DNA of 64,000 nt from Winogradskyella ursingii (lineage in GTDB: Bacteria > Bacteroidota > Bacteroidia > Flavobacteriales > Flavobacteriaceae). The notes below the pieces were generated by a model. That model was not told the DNA's origin. It ran no database searches and saw only the letters and a list, made by a program, of their open reading frames with translations. The translations under genes were made by a program, and so were the position numbers. The DNA is taken from positions 1 to 64,000 of the forward strand of contig NZ_JABFDH010000006.1 of assembly GCF_013403975.1 (NCBI RefSeq), given 5' to 3'. Every line of letters begins with the position of its first letter. Within the stretch, counting starts at the first letter, position 1. This document shows, piece by piece, positions 8,701 to 14,725 of the stretch.

Positions 8701-9675
8701 GATATGAAATTTAATGCAATAGTTGGTAATCCACCCTATCAAGTAATGGATGGTGGTAATAGTGTAAGTGCAAAACCTGTATATCATCACTTTGTAGAAA
8801 TAGCAAAAAGTATTAAACCAGATTATGTGTCTTTAATTATGCCAGCACGTTGGTATGCTGGTGGTAAAGGTTTAGATACATTTAGAGAAACAATGCTTGC
8901 GGATAAAAGTATTTCTAAATTATTTGATTATCCCAACTCTAACGATTGTTTCACAAACGTAGATATTGCAGGAGGTTTGTGTTATTTTCTTTGGGATGAA
9001 GACTATAATGGTAAAACTCAAATAACAAACTATATAAATGGAGAATTAAGTACCGATACCAGAGACTTAAACGCATTTGATATTTTAATTAGAGATAATA
9101 AAGCAATACCTATTCTAAAGAAAGTACAGGAGTCAAATAAATCCAATAAAACATTAGATAACCTAATTTCAACTTCAAGGCCATTTGGAATTAGAGGTTT
9201 TTATAAACCAAAACAACAAGGATTACCTTGTTATTTTACTCAGCGTATAGGCTTAAAATTTGCTTCTGAAAAAGATATAACTGATAGGTTTAAGTATTTA
9301 GATAAATGGAAATTATTGATTCCTAAATCACCTATTGCGGGTCAAACAGATTTTACAAAACCTGTCGGTTTTTATTACGATGGTAATACTCGTATTGCAA
9401 AACCAGGCGAATGTTGTACGGAAACATATTTAGTTGCTTTTTCATCAGATTCTGAAGAGGAAGTAAAATCCTTCAAATCTTATCTATTTACTAAGGTAGT
9501 ACGCTTTTTATTATTACAAAGAGTAGTTTCACAGGATGTAACAAGAAAATGTTTTGCTTTTATTCCAGATTTAGAAACCTATGAAGGCACATATACAGAT
9601 GCACAGTTATGTAAACTTTGGAATATAACTAACGAGGAATGGAAGTATATAGAAAGTAGGGTTAGGGATATATAG
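5749..9675 (+). CDS. GIY-YIG nuclease-SF2 helicase-adenine methyltransferase fusion
   Basis: A 1308-aa multidomain restriction-modification protein. Residues 10-118 read as a GIY-YIG nuclease of the T5orf172/MUG113 type: LIYVF, LKVGEAT, R55, then TEVHN with E90, and NEWF. Residues 150-560 are an SF2 ATPase: Walker A RFGKT (178-182), VDEAHEG (284-290), LSGTPF (313-318) and FRVQTP near 533. Residues 680-710 are a highly charged linker. Residues 830-1110 are a gamma-type N6-adenine methyltransferase: ILEINSKSGLYPLF (near 872) stands in for motif I and VGNPPYQV carries NPPY at 994-997. The last 200 residues probably recognise DNA. The order nuclease, motor, methyltransferase, target recognition recalls single-chain type ISP enzymes, but with GIY-YIG as nuclease and a separate M-like partner upstream. 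Confidence 0.8.
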   Translation: MKFTTSLKLKLIYVFRINDTAHLGCLKVGEATSDSGDIYGLEPNSSLLNKSAKTRINQYTQTAGISYDLLYTEVTLHNNKGTISSFSDTEVHNVLVRSGIKRKIFDIENKANEWFITDLETVKKAIKAVKEGKESLNASEVSTNQSPIIFRPEQKDAIAKTKKQFKKSNEMLWFAKMRFGKTLSALQVIREHDFKRTLILTHRPVVDSGWFEDFSKIFYDKDKYYYGSKNKGSEFLSLEKRSNKDGIHYIYFASMQDLRGSELVGGNFDKNDEIFDASWDFIIVDEAHEGTQTELGKNVLNGLKKNSPKILHLSGTPFNLIDDYKEEEIYTWDYVMEQKAKQEWDEIHFGDPNPYASLPKMNIFTYDLGKIINDFEDEDVAFNFKEFFRVDETEDFIHKKDVEKFLNLICKGDSESNYPFATKEYRDNFRHSLWMIPGVKEARALSALLNSHPVFSHFNIVNVAGDGDVDEDNEEALKKVENAITDKPQDTYTITLSCGRLTTGVSVKAWTAVFMLSGSHNSSASTYMQTIFRVQTPATINGKVKEECFVFDFAPDRTLKVIAETAKMSAKAGKTTDQDRLIMGEFLNFCPIISADGTQMKEYNVNTMLEQLKKVYIERVVSNGFEDSHLYNNDQLMKLESVELEEFNGLKKIIGSTKAMPKNSEIDVNKQGFTDEEYQKLELAKKKKKEDLTEEDKKLLDERKEKKKNRDTAVSILRGISIRMPLLIYGADIKDEEKELTINNFADLVDNQSWTEFMPKGVTKGTFKKFKKYYEPDVFRASGKRIRALSRATDNLTIDERIERITAIFGKFKNPDKETVLTPWRVVNMHMGNCLGGYVFFDDEFKNTIASPRYIKQDNITEKVYKTDSNILEINSKSGLYPLFVAYSVYRTAIKTAYPTKEYDELTIKEQHKIWDKVVATNVFVLCKTEMAKSITKRTLVGFRDVKVNTRYFEHLENQIINKQSNFLEKVKKGKTYWKANKNNDMKFNAIVGNPPYQVMDGGNSVSAKPVYHHFVEIAKSIKPDYVSLIMPARWYAGGKGLDTFRETMLADKSISKLFDYPNSNDCFTNVDIAGGLCYFLWDEDYNGKTQITNYINGELSTDTRDLNAFDILIRDNKAIPILKKVQESNKSNKTLDNLISTSRPFGIRGFYKPKQQGLPCYFTQRIGLKFASEKDITDRFKYLDKWKLLIPKSPIAGQTDFTKPVGFYYDGNTRIAKPGECCTETYLVAFSSDSEEEVKSFKSYLFTKVVRFLLLQRVVSQDVTRKCFAFIPDLETYEGTYTDAQLCKLWNITNEEWKYIESRVRDI

Positions 9676-9810
9676 ATAGCGTTGAGTTAAACTCGTTTAG
9701 GTAAGACTTAAACTTATAGATAATTTAAAGGTTATGACATAGGGTTTTAACAGCGATTAACTATTTCGAATATAAATAATATCTTTAAACAAAATTTTTC
9801 AGAATAGCAT

Positions 9811-10647
9811 TTGGAGGCAATTACACAAAAGACAGCAGTACAAATTATCGAGCAAACAGACACAAATAGTGTTCCGTTTCTTGTGCTTTGTGACGATGGA
9901 GAACTCTATTATGCCAAGACAACATTTAAAAAACATCCACCCCTCGAAGAGATAGTAAACGAGATTCTATGTGTTTATGCTTTAGGTTTAATGGGTGTTA
10001 AGACTATTAAGCCAGCTTTAATAGCAATACCACAGGAAGTTTTTGAAGACTTCAAATTAGAAAACAAAGCTTTTAGTTTAGATTATAATAATCTACCCTT
10101 CAATGACGTTATGTTCGTTGGTTCTTTATTGGAAGAATCGACAACAGAGGTGGAAGTTTATAACACAACTTTAAAGAATAAGTTTGATTACAATAAATAT
10201 AAGAATCCAACAGACTTTTTAAAGATTGGAGTCTTTGATTATTGGATTGGTAATATGGATAGGAGAGGTAGCAATCCTAACATTCTTGTGAAAGAAACAG
10301 CAGATGGTAAATTCGAGTTTTTACCTATTGACCACACGCAGGCATTTGCATATCAAAGTAATTATAAGGCACTTAGATTAGCGTTAATGTCTAATCCACA
10401 TCCTAAATCAATATTAAGGACGCCTATGTCGAAAAGTATCATTAGTTTTGCAGACTCAAAATTTATGGCTAACTTCCACAATGAAATCTTAGCCGATTTT
10501 GAAAATGTAATCAATAATTTAGATTTTGTTTTTGACCAAATACCTAATACGTTTGGACTAAGTAAAAAGGGCAGAAAGAAAATTGTAGAAATATTAAGCA
10601 ACAAGGAAAGAAATATATTAGTGTCTAAAATACACTTAAACATTTGA
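9811..10647 (+). CDS. HipA-like kinase (HipA_2 type)
   Basis: A 278-aa protein with a HipA-like Ser/Thr kinase fold lacking the HipA N-terminal region. Visible features are an N-terminal sheet ending in YYAKTTFKKHPP with a candidate ATP-binding Lys, VFDYWIGNMDRRGSNPNIL (about 141-159), which matches the HipA catalytic loop (an Asp, then Asn six residues later), and FLPIDHTQAF (about 170-179), matching the metal-binding Asp segment. The start is TTG at 9811. It overlaps nothing and is followed after 1 bp by a DUF3037-like gene, a pairing I recall for this kinase family. HipA kinases phosphorylate aminoacyl-tRNA synthetases; the target of this subfamily is not known to me. It could be a toxin or a defence effector. 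Confidence 0.7.
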   Translation: MEAITQKTAVQIIEQTDTNSVPFLVLCDDGELYYAKTTFKKHPPLEEIVNEILCVYALGLMGVKTIKPALIAIPQEVFEDFKLENKAFSLDYNNLPFNDVMFVGSLLEESTTEVEVYNTTLKNKFDYNKYKNPTDFLKIGVFDYWIGNMDRRGSNPNILVKETADGKFEFLPIDHTQAFAYQSNYKALRLALMSNPHPKSILRTPMSKSIISFADSKFMANFHNEILADFENVINNLDFVFDQIPNTFGLSKKGRKKIVEILSNKERNILVSKIHLNI

Positions 10648-10648
10648 G

Positions 10649-11536
10649 ATGAAATCTTACTACAGCATAATACGTTTTGTTAATAATCCTTTAAGCAAGG
10701 AGAACTTAGCTATTGGAATGATAGTAATATCTGGGGGAAAAGTATTTTATAAATTTTCTAAAGAAAAAATTAATATCACTCACAAAATTAATAGTAACAA
10801 TTCAAATTTATTGGAATATACTATTGATAAGATTTCAAGTTTTATTGATTTACAACTAAAAGAAGAGGTATCTTTATTCTCAAGGGAAGTAAATGTGAAT
10901 TTGGAATATCTTAACAGACTTTCTATTTATAATAATGGTTTCCTTCAATTTGATAAGCCTTCAGTTATTAATATAGAGTTTAATAATGATAGGTTTAATA
11001 ATTTCTTTCAGAAGTATATAGAACTTAACCTTAGGGAAACAAAAAAAGCAATAGTTGATAGGTCTTTTAAGAATACAATTGAGAATGTTTTTTACAAACC
11101 ATTAGTTAATGTTATTGATTTAGATTATAGGATTAAAAAAGAACAAATACCAAATCTCTTTTTTGATTATACTTTAGACGGTATAGGCGTTAATGGTAGT
11201 GTTTACAGTTTAAAGTCTATAGACCTTAATTCTGAAAAGCCTATCGATAGCTTTAGAAGAGATATTTCAGATTTAGAAAGTTTAAACTATCGTATAAATT
11301 TATTCAGTAAAGAAAATGATTTAGATAGTGAGCATAATCAACACTATTTAGTCATCGACCCTTACAAAGGTAAAAAAACATCTTACCATAAATTGTATGA
11401 GATACTTATGGAACAAGACAATTCGGATTATCCTTACACAATAATTGATACTAATACATTACCAAGAATTACTAAGAATTTTCAAGATGCACAATCCATA
11501 ATTAAGTTTTCAGATTATCTTGAAACGATAGATTAA
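10649..11536 (+). CDS. DUF3037-like partner of the HipA-type kinase
   Basis: A 295-aa protein opening with KSYYSIIRFVNNPLSKENLA, which fits the DUF3037 signature (YSxxRYVPDPxxxExxNxG). The rest is rich in Asn, Ile and Lys and has no motif I can name. It starts 1 bp after the kinase stop, so translation is almost certainly coupled. Kinase-DUF3037 pairs are a recurring two-gene arrangement, so this protein may be an antitoxin, a substrate or a specificity partner. No toxic or neutralising role can be read from sequence. An intrinsic terminator follows at 11587-11616, closing the unit. Confidence 0.6.
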   Translation: MKSYYSIIRFVNNPLSKENLAIGMIVISGGKVFYKFSKEKINITHKINSNNSNLLEYTIDKISSFIDLQLKEEVSLFSREVNVNLEYLNRLSIYNNGFLQFDKPSVINIEFNNDRFNNFFQKYIELNLRETKKAIVDRSFKNTIENVFYKPLVNVIDLDYRIKKEQIPNLFFDYTLDGIGVNGSVYSLKSIDLNSEKPIDSFRRDISDLESLNYRINLFSKENDLDSEHNQHYLVIDPYKGKKTSYHKLYEILMEQDNSDYPYTIIDTNTLPRITKNFQDAQSIIKFSDYLETID

Positions 11537-11586
11537 AAGTGTCCTGTTAATCAAAAGTTTTAACAGTACACTTAAAAAAAATAAAC

Positions 11587-11616
11587 AACCTCAGATACTA
11601 CCTGAGGTTTTTTTTT
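11587..11616 (+). terminator. Rho-independent terminator after kinase/DUF3037 pair
   Basis: AACCTCAG and CTGAGGTT form an 8-bp stem around a 6-nt loop, followed by nine T. It ends the plus-strand unit. Confidence 0.85.
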
Positions 11617-11655
11617 ACCTCATTTTTATAGAACGTTTGATATAGCCAAGTCCCC

Positions 11656-11710
11656 ACACAATAAAATCCAGTTTATTGCTAAGGCAAGAAACCTCTGTAT
11701 TTTATTGTGT
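11656..11710. repeat. Hairpin IR1 (12-bp perfect arms)
   Basis: ACACAATAAAAT (11656-11667) is perfectly complementary to ATTTTATTGTGT (11699-11710) across 31 bases. It is the first of three adjacent large inverted repeats in a 450-bp stretch with no convincing gene. It is followed by CGCTCGCCACCGCAC (11713-11727); similar G/C-rich text, CGCCCACCGCACA, occurs at 13417-13429. Confidence 0.6.
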
Positions 11711-11728
11711 TCCGCTCGCCACCGCACT

Positions 11729-11850
11729 GTTGTTTTTATGTCACGGTAATTGTAGCCAAAGCTCTAATAGCACATTACTTTTTCGTCGTTCCTAAAAAAA
11801 GTAAAGAGCTATTGCCAACCCTCAAACAATTACAGCGCCACAAAAACAAC
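11729..11850. repeat. Nested palindrome IR2
   Basis: The outer arms 11729-11753 (GTTGTTTTTATGTCACGG...) and 11826-11850 (...CACAAAAACAAC) pair over about 21 of 25 positions. Inside is a second hairpin: AATAGCACATTACTTTTT (from 11766) pairs with AAAAAAGTAAAGAGCTATT (to 11813). The inner hairpin is clearly related to one inside the cruciform at 12789-12985, so the structure is repeated in the element. An open frame over this region is a by-product of the palindrome, not a gene. Confidence 0.6.
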
Positions 11851-11862
11851 CCCAAGCTATGT

Positions 11863-11952
11863 TACATAATAGAAGTTATAGTAGCAAAAATCCTTTAAAA
11901 GGTTGCCTACGGCGTGTTATTATATTTTTGTAGCTATAACTGCTATTATGTA
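11863..11952. repeat. Hairpin IR3 (29-nt arms)
   Basis: TACATAATAGAAGTTATAG... (11863-11891) pairs with ...CTATAACTGCTATTATGTA (11924-11952) at 25 of 29 positions, with a loop of about 32 nt. It lies immediately left of the small secreted-protein gene. Together with IR1 and IR2 it makes a tandem of three large hairpins, reminiscent of replication origins of rolling-circle elements. Confidence 0.6.
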
Positions 11953-12031
11953 AAATATCCGCTAAGCCAACGCGCACATCCGAATTAGATTAACATCCGT
12001 TATTATCAAAATATTTAATATCTTGCTTAAG

Positions 12032-12454
12032 ATGAAAACTCTGCATTTAACTTTATTTCTACTGTGTATAAGCTATTTAGTTACAGGTCAAAACGTTCAA
12101 TGTACATCTGAATCAGAAGCGTCAGTGTGTTTAGAGGTTAATCCAGAAATAATATCATTTTCATTTAATGCTATTAATAACAACAATAAGCGTGTCGGTT
12201 TTGAATTTAAAAACACTAAAGATTCTTTTAATGCTTTTTGCAAATATTCACAGTTAGCATTTTCAACAAAATCATTGGACGGCTATATGTTACAGTTTGA
12301 AAATGACCATTTAATCATTAGTTACTCAAATAATCATATTAGTTTTATTTTGTATCAAAACAATGATTTAGATATGGTTTTCGAATCCACACCGATAACT
12401 TTAAACGATTTAAATAATTTATTGTCACAACAAAATGACGTTATACGAATTTAA
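12032..12454 (+). CDS. Small secreted protein, function unknown
   Basis: A 140-aa protein with a clear N-terminal signal peptide (MKTLHLTLFLLCISYLVTGQ; likely cleavage near residue 20). The mature part has three Cys (QCTSES, VCLEV, FCKYS) and predicted beta strands. I recognise no family. ATG 12032 is preferred over an in-frame TTG at 12023 because the signal peptide then starts normally. The next gene starts inside its end (20-bp overlap), which suggests coupling. Both lie between two hairpin-rich non-coding regions and look like cargo of the integrative element. Confidence 0.6.
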   Translation: MKTLHLTLFLLCISYLVTGQNVQCTSESEASVCLEVNPEIISFSFNAINNNNKRVGFEFKNTKDSFNAFCKYSQLAFSTKSLDGYMLQFENDHLIISYSNNHISFILYQNNDLDMVFESTPITLNDLNNLLSQQNDVIRI

Positions 12455-12656
12455 TTCCTTGGAGGAACAATCACGATTTACATATCTCTGGGAGTTCGGT
12501 ATATATTTAGATTCAGTAATAATGGAGTCTTTAAGGATAAACCTTTACGCTATAAATATGTTTTTCGTTGAAGTTCATTATGACGCTAAATCAAACACTA
12601 TTAAAGACATTCAGACCTTTAAACACGGTCATATGATTGATAAATATATCAATTAA
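12435..12656 (+). CDS. Small conserved protein (73 aa)
   Basis: A 73-aa acidic protein without signal or membrane segment. Sequence such as LYEFNSLEEQSRFTYLWEFG followed by YAINMFFVEVHYDAKSNTIK resembles a family of about 70-residue Bacteroidota proteins often carried on mobile DNA. I know no function. It overlaps the end of the upstream secreted-protein gene by 20 bp in another frame. The assignment as a real gene rests on that resemblance and on the compact overlap. Confidence 0.6.
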   Translation: MTLYEFNSLEEQSRFTYLWEFGIYLDSVIMESLRINLYAINMFFVEVHYDAKSNTIKDIQTFKHGHMIDKYIN

Positions 12657-12788
12657 AGCACTTAACTCATTCGAACTGCACAAAACCATCACTAAGTCCA
12701 AGTATTCCTTAGCTCAAGTCTTTGTTTGTCTCATTTCGTTAAGCACATTAATTGTCCACTTTTCCCCACCACCCAAGTAAAAGGATAT

Positions 12789-12985
12789 AAAAAAATAGGT
12801 CTATAAAATGTAGTCTTACGCCATAGCACATTACTTTTTATCGTGCCTCAAAAAAGCAATACGCTATCGTCTATAAGTCCTGTAAGAGTAGCTTATTTAA
12901 ATGCTGTTTTATCAAACAACTATTTAAAACGCTACACTTACAAACGCATCACCCAAAGCTCAATTCGAGAAAGACCTATTTTTTT
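12789..12985. repeat. 197-bp cruciform-forming repeat IR4
   Basis: Perfect 14-bp outer arms (AAAAAAATAGGTCT at 12789-12802, AGACCTATTTTTTT at 12972-12985) enclose two further hairpins. One is ATAGCACATTACTTTTT pairing with AAAAAAGCAATACGCTAT (12823-12867). The other is GTAGCTTATTTAAAT pairing with ATTTAAAACGCTAC (12888-12935). The first inner hairpin matches the one inside IR2. Folded as single strand this gives a three-way junction. The region 12657-13014 contains no convincing gene; the 61-codon frame at 12843-13028 merely runs through the palindrome. Confidence 0.65.
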
Positions 12986-13014
12986 AAGTGTTAATTCCCC
13001 AGAAAAGCGGAACA

Positions 13015-13350
13015 TCAAGGAAACTTAACAGGATTTTTGAGAATATACTCAGTAGCCATTCTTTCAATATCACTTGAAGTAGTTACTTTGTTTTCCAATA
13101 CCCAAGCATCTATATCTTTTTTATCAAAATAAAGCCTTTTACCACGTTTTGCGTGCGGAATCTCTTTAGTGCTTGTCATTTTATATAAAGCCGATACAGA
13201 TAGGTCTAAATAAGCTGAAAGTTGCTTAATGTTCATAATTGGAGTCGTGGCAATTCCTGTTTCGTTGATATTACTTGCTCTGTAAATGTTTTCAAGTAAA
13301 GTTTCAATACGTTCTAATCTTTGATTGATAATTTCAAAAGGATTTTCCAT
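13015..13350 (-). CDS. Helix-turn-helix DNA-binding protein (excisionase family)
   Basis: A 111-aa protein on the opposite strand to its neighbours. Residues 1-30 (MENPFEIINQRLERIETLLE) form a predicted coiled coil for dimerisation. Residues 38-90 are an excisionase-type winged helix: MNIKQLSAYLDLSVSALYKM followed by IPHAKRGKRLYFDKKDIDAW. ATG 13350 is chosen over an in-frame ATG at 13377 because the family begins with the coiled coil. Such proteins are common at the ends of Bacteroidota integrative elements, where they control excision or transfer genes. It lies between two structured non-coding regions and may bind one of them. Confidence 0.8.
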   Translation of the reverse strand: MENPFEIINQRLERIETLLENIYRASNINETGIATTPIMNIKQLSAYLDLSVSALYKMTSTKEIPHAKRGKRLYFDKKDIDAWVLENKVTTSSDIERMATEYILKNPVKFP

Positions 13351-13451
13351 AGTCTTCGATTTAAATTCAGGCTTCAAAAAATAATAAAAAAGAAATCAAA
13401 GATATGTGGCTTCCTTCGCCCACCGCACAATGCCGAAAAGGTCAAGCCCTA

Positions 13452-13535
13452 CGGGTTTTGGATAAAACTTTTTCTAATATACTATTGAATATAATTTGAT
13501 ACATTTTGCTAAGAAAAACTTTTACCCAAAAACCT
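13452..13535. repeat. Imperfect inverted repeat IR5 in gap 13351-13767
   Basis: The 417-bp gap between the HTH gene and the DUF6266 gene holds no convincing gene. CGGGTTTTGGATAAAACTTT... (13452-13475) pairs with AGAAAAACTTTTACCC... (13512-13535) at about 20 of 24 positions. The flanking text CGCCCACCGCACA (13417-13429) echoes that beside IR1. TATATTTG at 13675-13682 fits the TAnnTTTG promoter element and may drive the DUF6266 gene; no good upstream partner element is visible. Confidence 0.45.
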
Positions 13536-13767
13536 TGTCGCCATTACCCACGCCACAATTCTATATTGCTTTCTTTTTTTTCATTTTTTCTTTTAAAAAT
13601 ATATAGGGGCAAAGTAATAGGGAGCAACTAAAGGCAATCGCAACGAGAAGATGTAAAAGACTTGCAGAAGATTTTATATTTGCTTAAAGGTCAAAACCAA
13701 AATATTGTTATGTCCGAATTAAGTCCGTACCAGGTTCGAATAAGTAATTTTTAAATCTACATATGTT

Positions 13768-14409
13768 ATGGGCAAAATCTCTCAAGGAATTTTAGGAGGA
13801 CTATCTGGTAAAGTTGGAAACATTATCGGTGGTAATTGGAAAGGTATTGATTACATCAGAATCAAGCCTTCAAGTGTTGCGAATCCAAGAACGGAAGGGC
13901 AAGTAAATCAAAGAACCAAATTTTCAAGCGTGTTGGAATTTCTTCAACCGAATAAAGCCTTTTTAAAGGTTGGTTACAAGAATTTCGCTAATAAGCGTAC
14001 AGAATTTAATTCTGCAATGTCTTATTTGTTAAACAATGCTATCACTGGTACTGCACCCAATTTTACGGTTGATTATACTAATGCATTATTGAGTAGAGGA
14101 AGTCTCTCAGGCGTTTTAAATGGCGTTACGGACTTATTAAATGCAGGTCAAGTTGATTTTAGTTGGGGAGATAACTCGGCAGAAGGAAATGCGAACGCTA
14201 CTGACAAAGCAATGGTATTGGTTTATAACCCATCAAAAAAAGATTCAATTTATCTTCTTGATGGAGCAGTAAGAACTGCTGGAGCGCAGTCGATAACAAT
14301 ACCAAACACCTACGCAGGAGACACAGTAGAGCTATTTATGGCATTTGTTTCGGCAGATGGTAGTCAAGTATCAAATAGTATCTATTTAGGCTCTGGTACG
14401 GCAAGTTAA
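13768..14409 (+). CDS. DUF6266 family protein
   Basis: A 213-aa protein matching DUF6266. The Gly-rich start MGKISQGILGGLSGKVGNII precedes WKGIDYIRIKPSSVANPRT, a helical middle, and a beta-rich C-terminal half containing DKAMVLVYNPSKKDSIYLL and AGDTVELFMAFVSADG. It has no signal peptide or membrane segment. The family is widespread and often multicopy in Bacteroidota. I do not know an established function, and whether it is a structural protein of a virus-like element is speculation. It is the last gene of the element before the right attachment site and ends in a strong terminator, so it is probably an independent transcript. Confidence 0.75.
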   Translation: MGKISQGILGGLSGKVGNIIGGNWKGIDYIRIKPSSVANPRTEGQVNQRTKFSSVLEFLQPNKAFLKVGYKNFANKRTEFNSAMSYLLNNAITGTAPNFTVDYTNALLSRGSLSGVLNGVTDLLNAGQVDFSWGDNSAEGNANATDKAMVLVYNPSKKDSIYLLDGAVRTAGAQSITIPNTYAGDTVELFMAFVSADGSQVSNSIYLGSGTAS

Positions 14410-14430
14410 AAACTACTAAATAGACATAAG

Positions 14431-14459
14431 AAAACCACTCTCAAAAGGAGTGGTTTTTT
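14431..14459 (+). terminator. Strong terminator after DUF6266 gene
   Basis: AACCACTC and GAGTGGTT pair around a 7-nt loop, with A residues before and T residues after the stem, so it could work on both strands. It insulates the element from the neighbouring cassette array. Confidence 0.85.
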
Positions 14460-14504
14460 GTTTTAGCACAGTATTTTACAAGGGTATGATATAAGGTTTA
14501 AAAA

Positions 14505-14523
14505 GTTGTACCTATGTTGTACC
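14505..14523 (+). promoter_or_regulatory. Paired GTTGTACC repeats near attR
   Basis: GTTGTACC at 14505-14512 and 14516-14523, spaced 11 bp, mirrors the pair at 377-396 near the other end. Both pairs are in the same orientation. They probably bind the element's integrase or its directionality factor. Confidence 0.5.
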
Positions 14524-14584
14524 TTTTTTGTTATACCATTTGTAAAGTCAATAATAACAAAGGGTACAGATTATTATTTAGATA

Positions 14585-14596
14585 ATACATTGTTGT
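14585..14596. other. Right attachment repeat (attR core)
   Basis: ATACATTGTTGT, identical to 253-264. The bases that follow, GTGTAGTG, belong to the next cassette. Confidence 0.7.
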
Positions 14597-14725
14597 GTGT
14601 AGTGTTTTTTCGTTCTGCTTGGTTTTCCGATGTTTGTTATTTAGTTCAAATGTGAGAGTTGGCAAGACATACTCTTTTACAGTTTTGATTTAGCATTGGC
14701 TGGTGCGACTGTAAATGTGTATGGC

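Larger units (their letters stand above)
253..14596. mobile_element. 14.3 kb integrative element inserted into junction J1
   Basis: Bounded by a perfect 12-bp direct repeat, ATACATTGTTGT, at 253-264 and 14585-14596. Deleting the segment restores a complete junction: J1 ending in GTTG, followed by TGTGTAGTG, which is the start expected for the neighbouring cassette because its other end reads TACACACAAC (17963-17972). The integrase gene begins 180 bp inside the left end. Cargo includes a gene II/X-like replication protein, a two-gene restriction-modification system, a HipA-like kinase pair, a DUF6266 protein and large hairpins. No recognisable relaxase or conjugation gene is present, so it is better called an integrative or mobilisable element than an ICE. 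Confidence 0.75.

Noticed and set aside
11707..11898. Open frame of 63 codons on the plus strand
   Set aside because: It runs through the nested palindrome IR2; its composition follows the inverted repeat and resembles no protein.
11656..12985. Retron-like structured RNA
   Set aside because: No reverse transcriptase gene lies nearby or anywhere in the window.
12843..13028. Open frame of 61 codons on the plus strand
   Set aside because: It lies inside the cruciform IR4 and runs into the end of the HTH gene on the other strand; no protein-like features.
13768..14409. DUF6266 protein as a capsid gene of a filamentous or tailless phage
   Set aside because: Apart from the gene II/X-like initiator no phage morphogenesis gene is seen; the idea rests on co-location alone.
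253..14596. Integrative conjugative element
   Set aside because: No relaxase, coupling protein or type IV secretion genes are recognised, so only integration and possible rolling-circle replication are supported.
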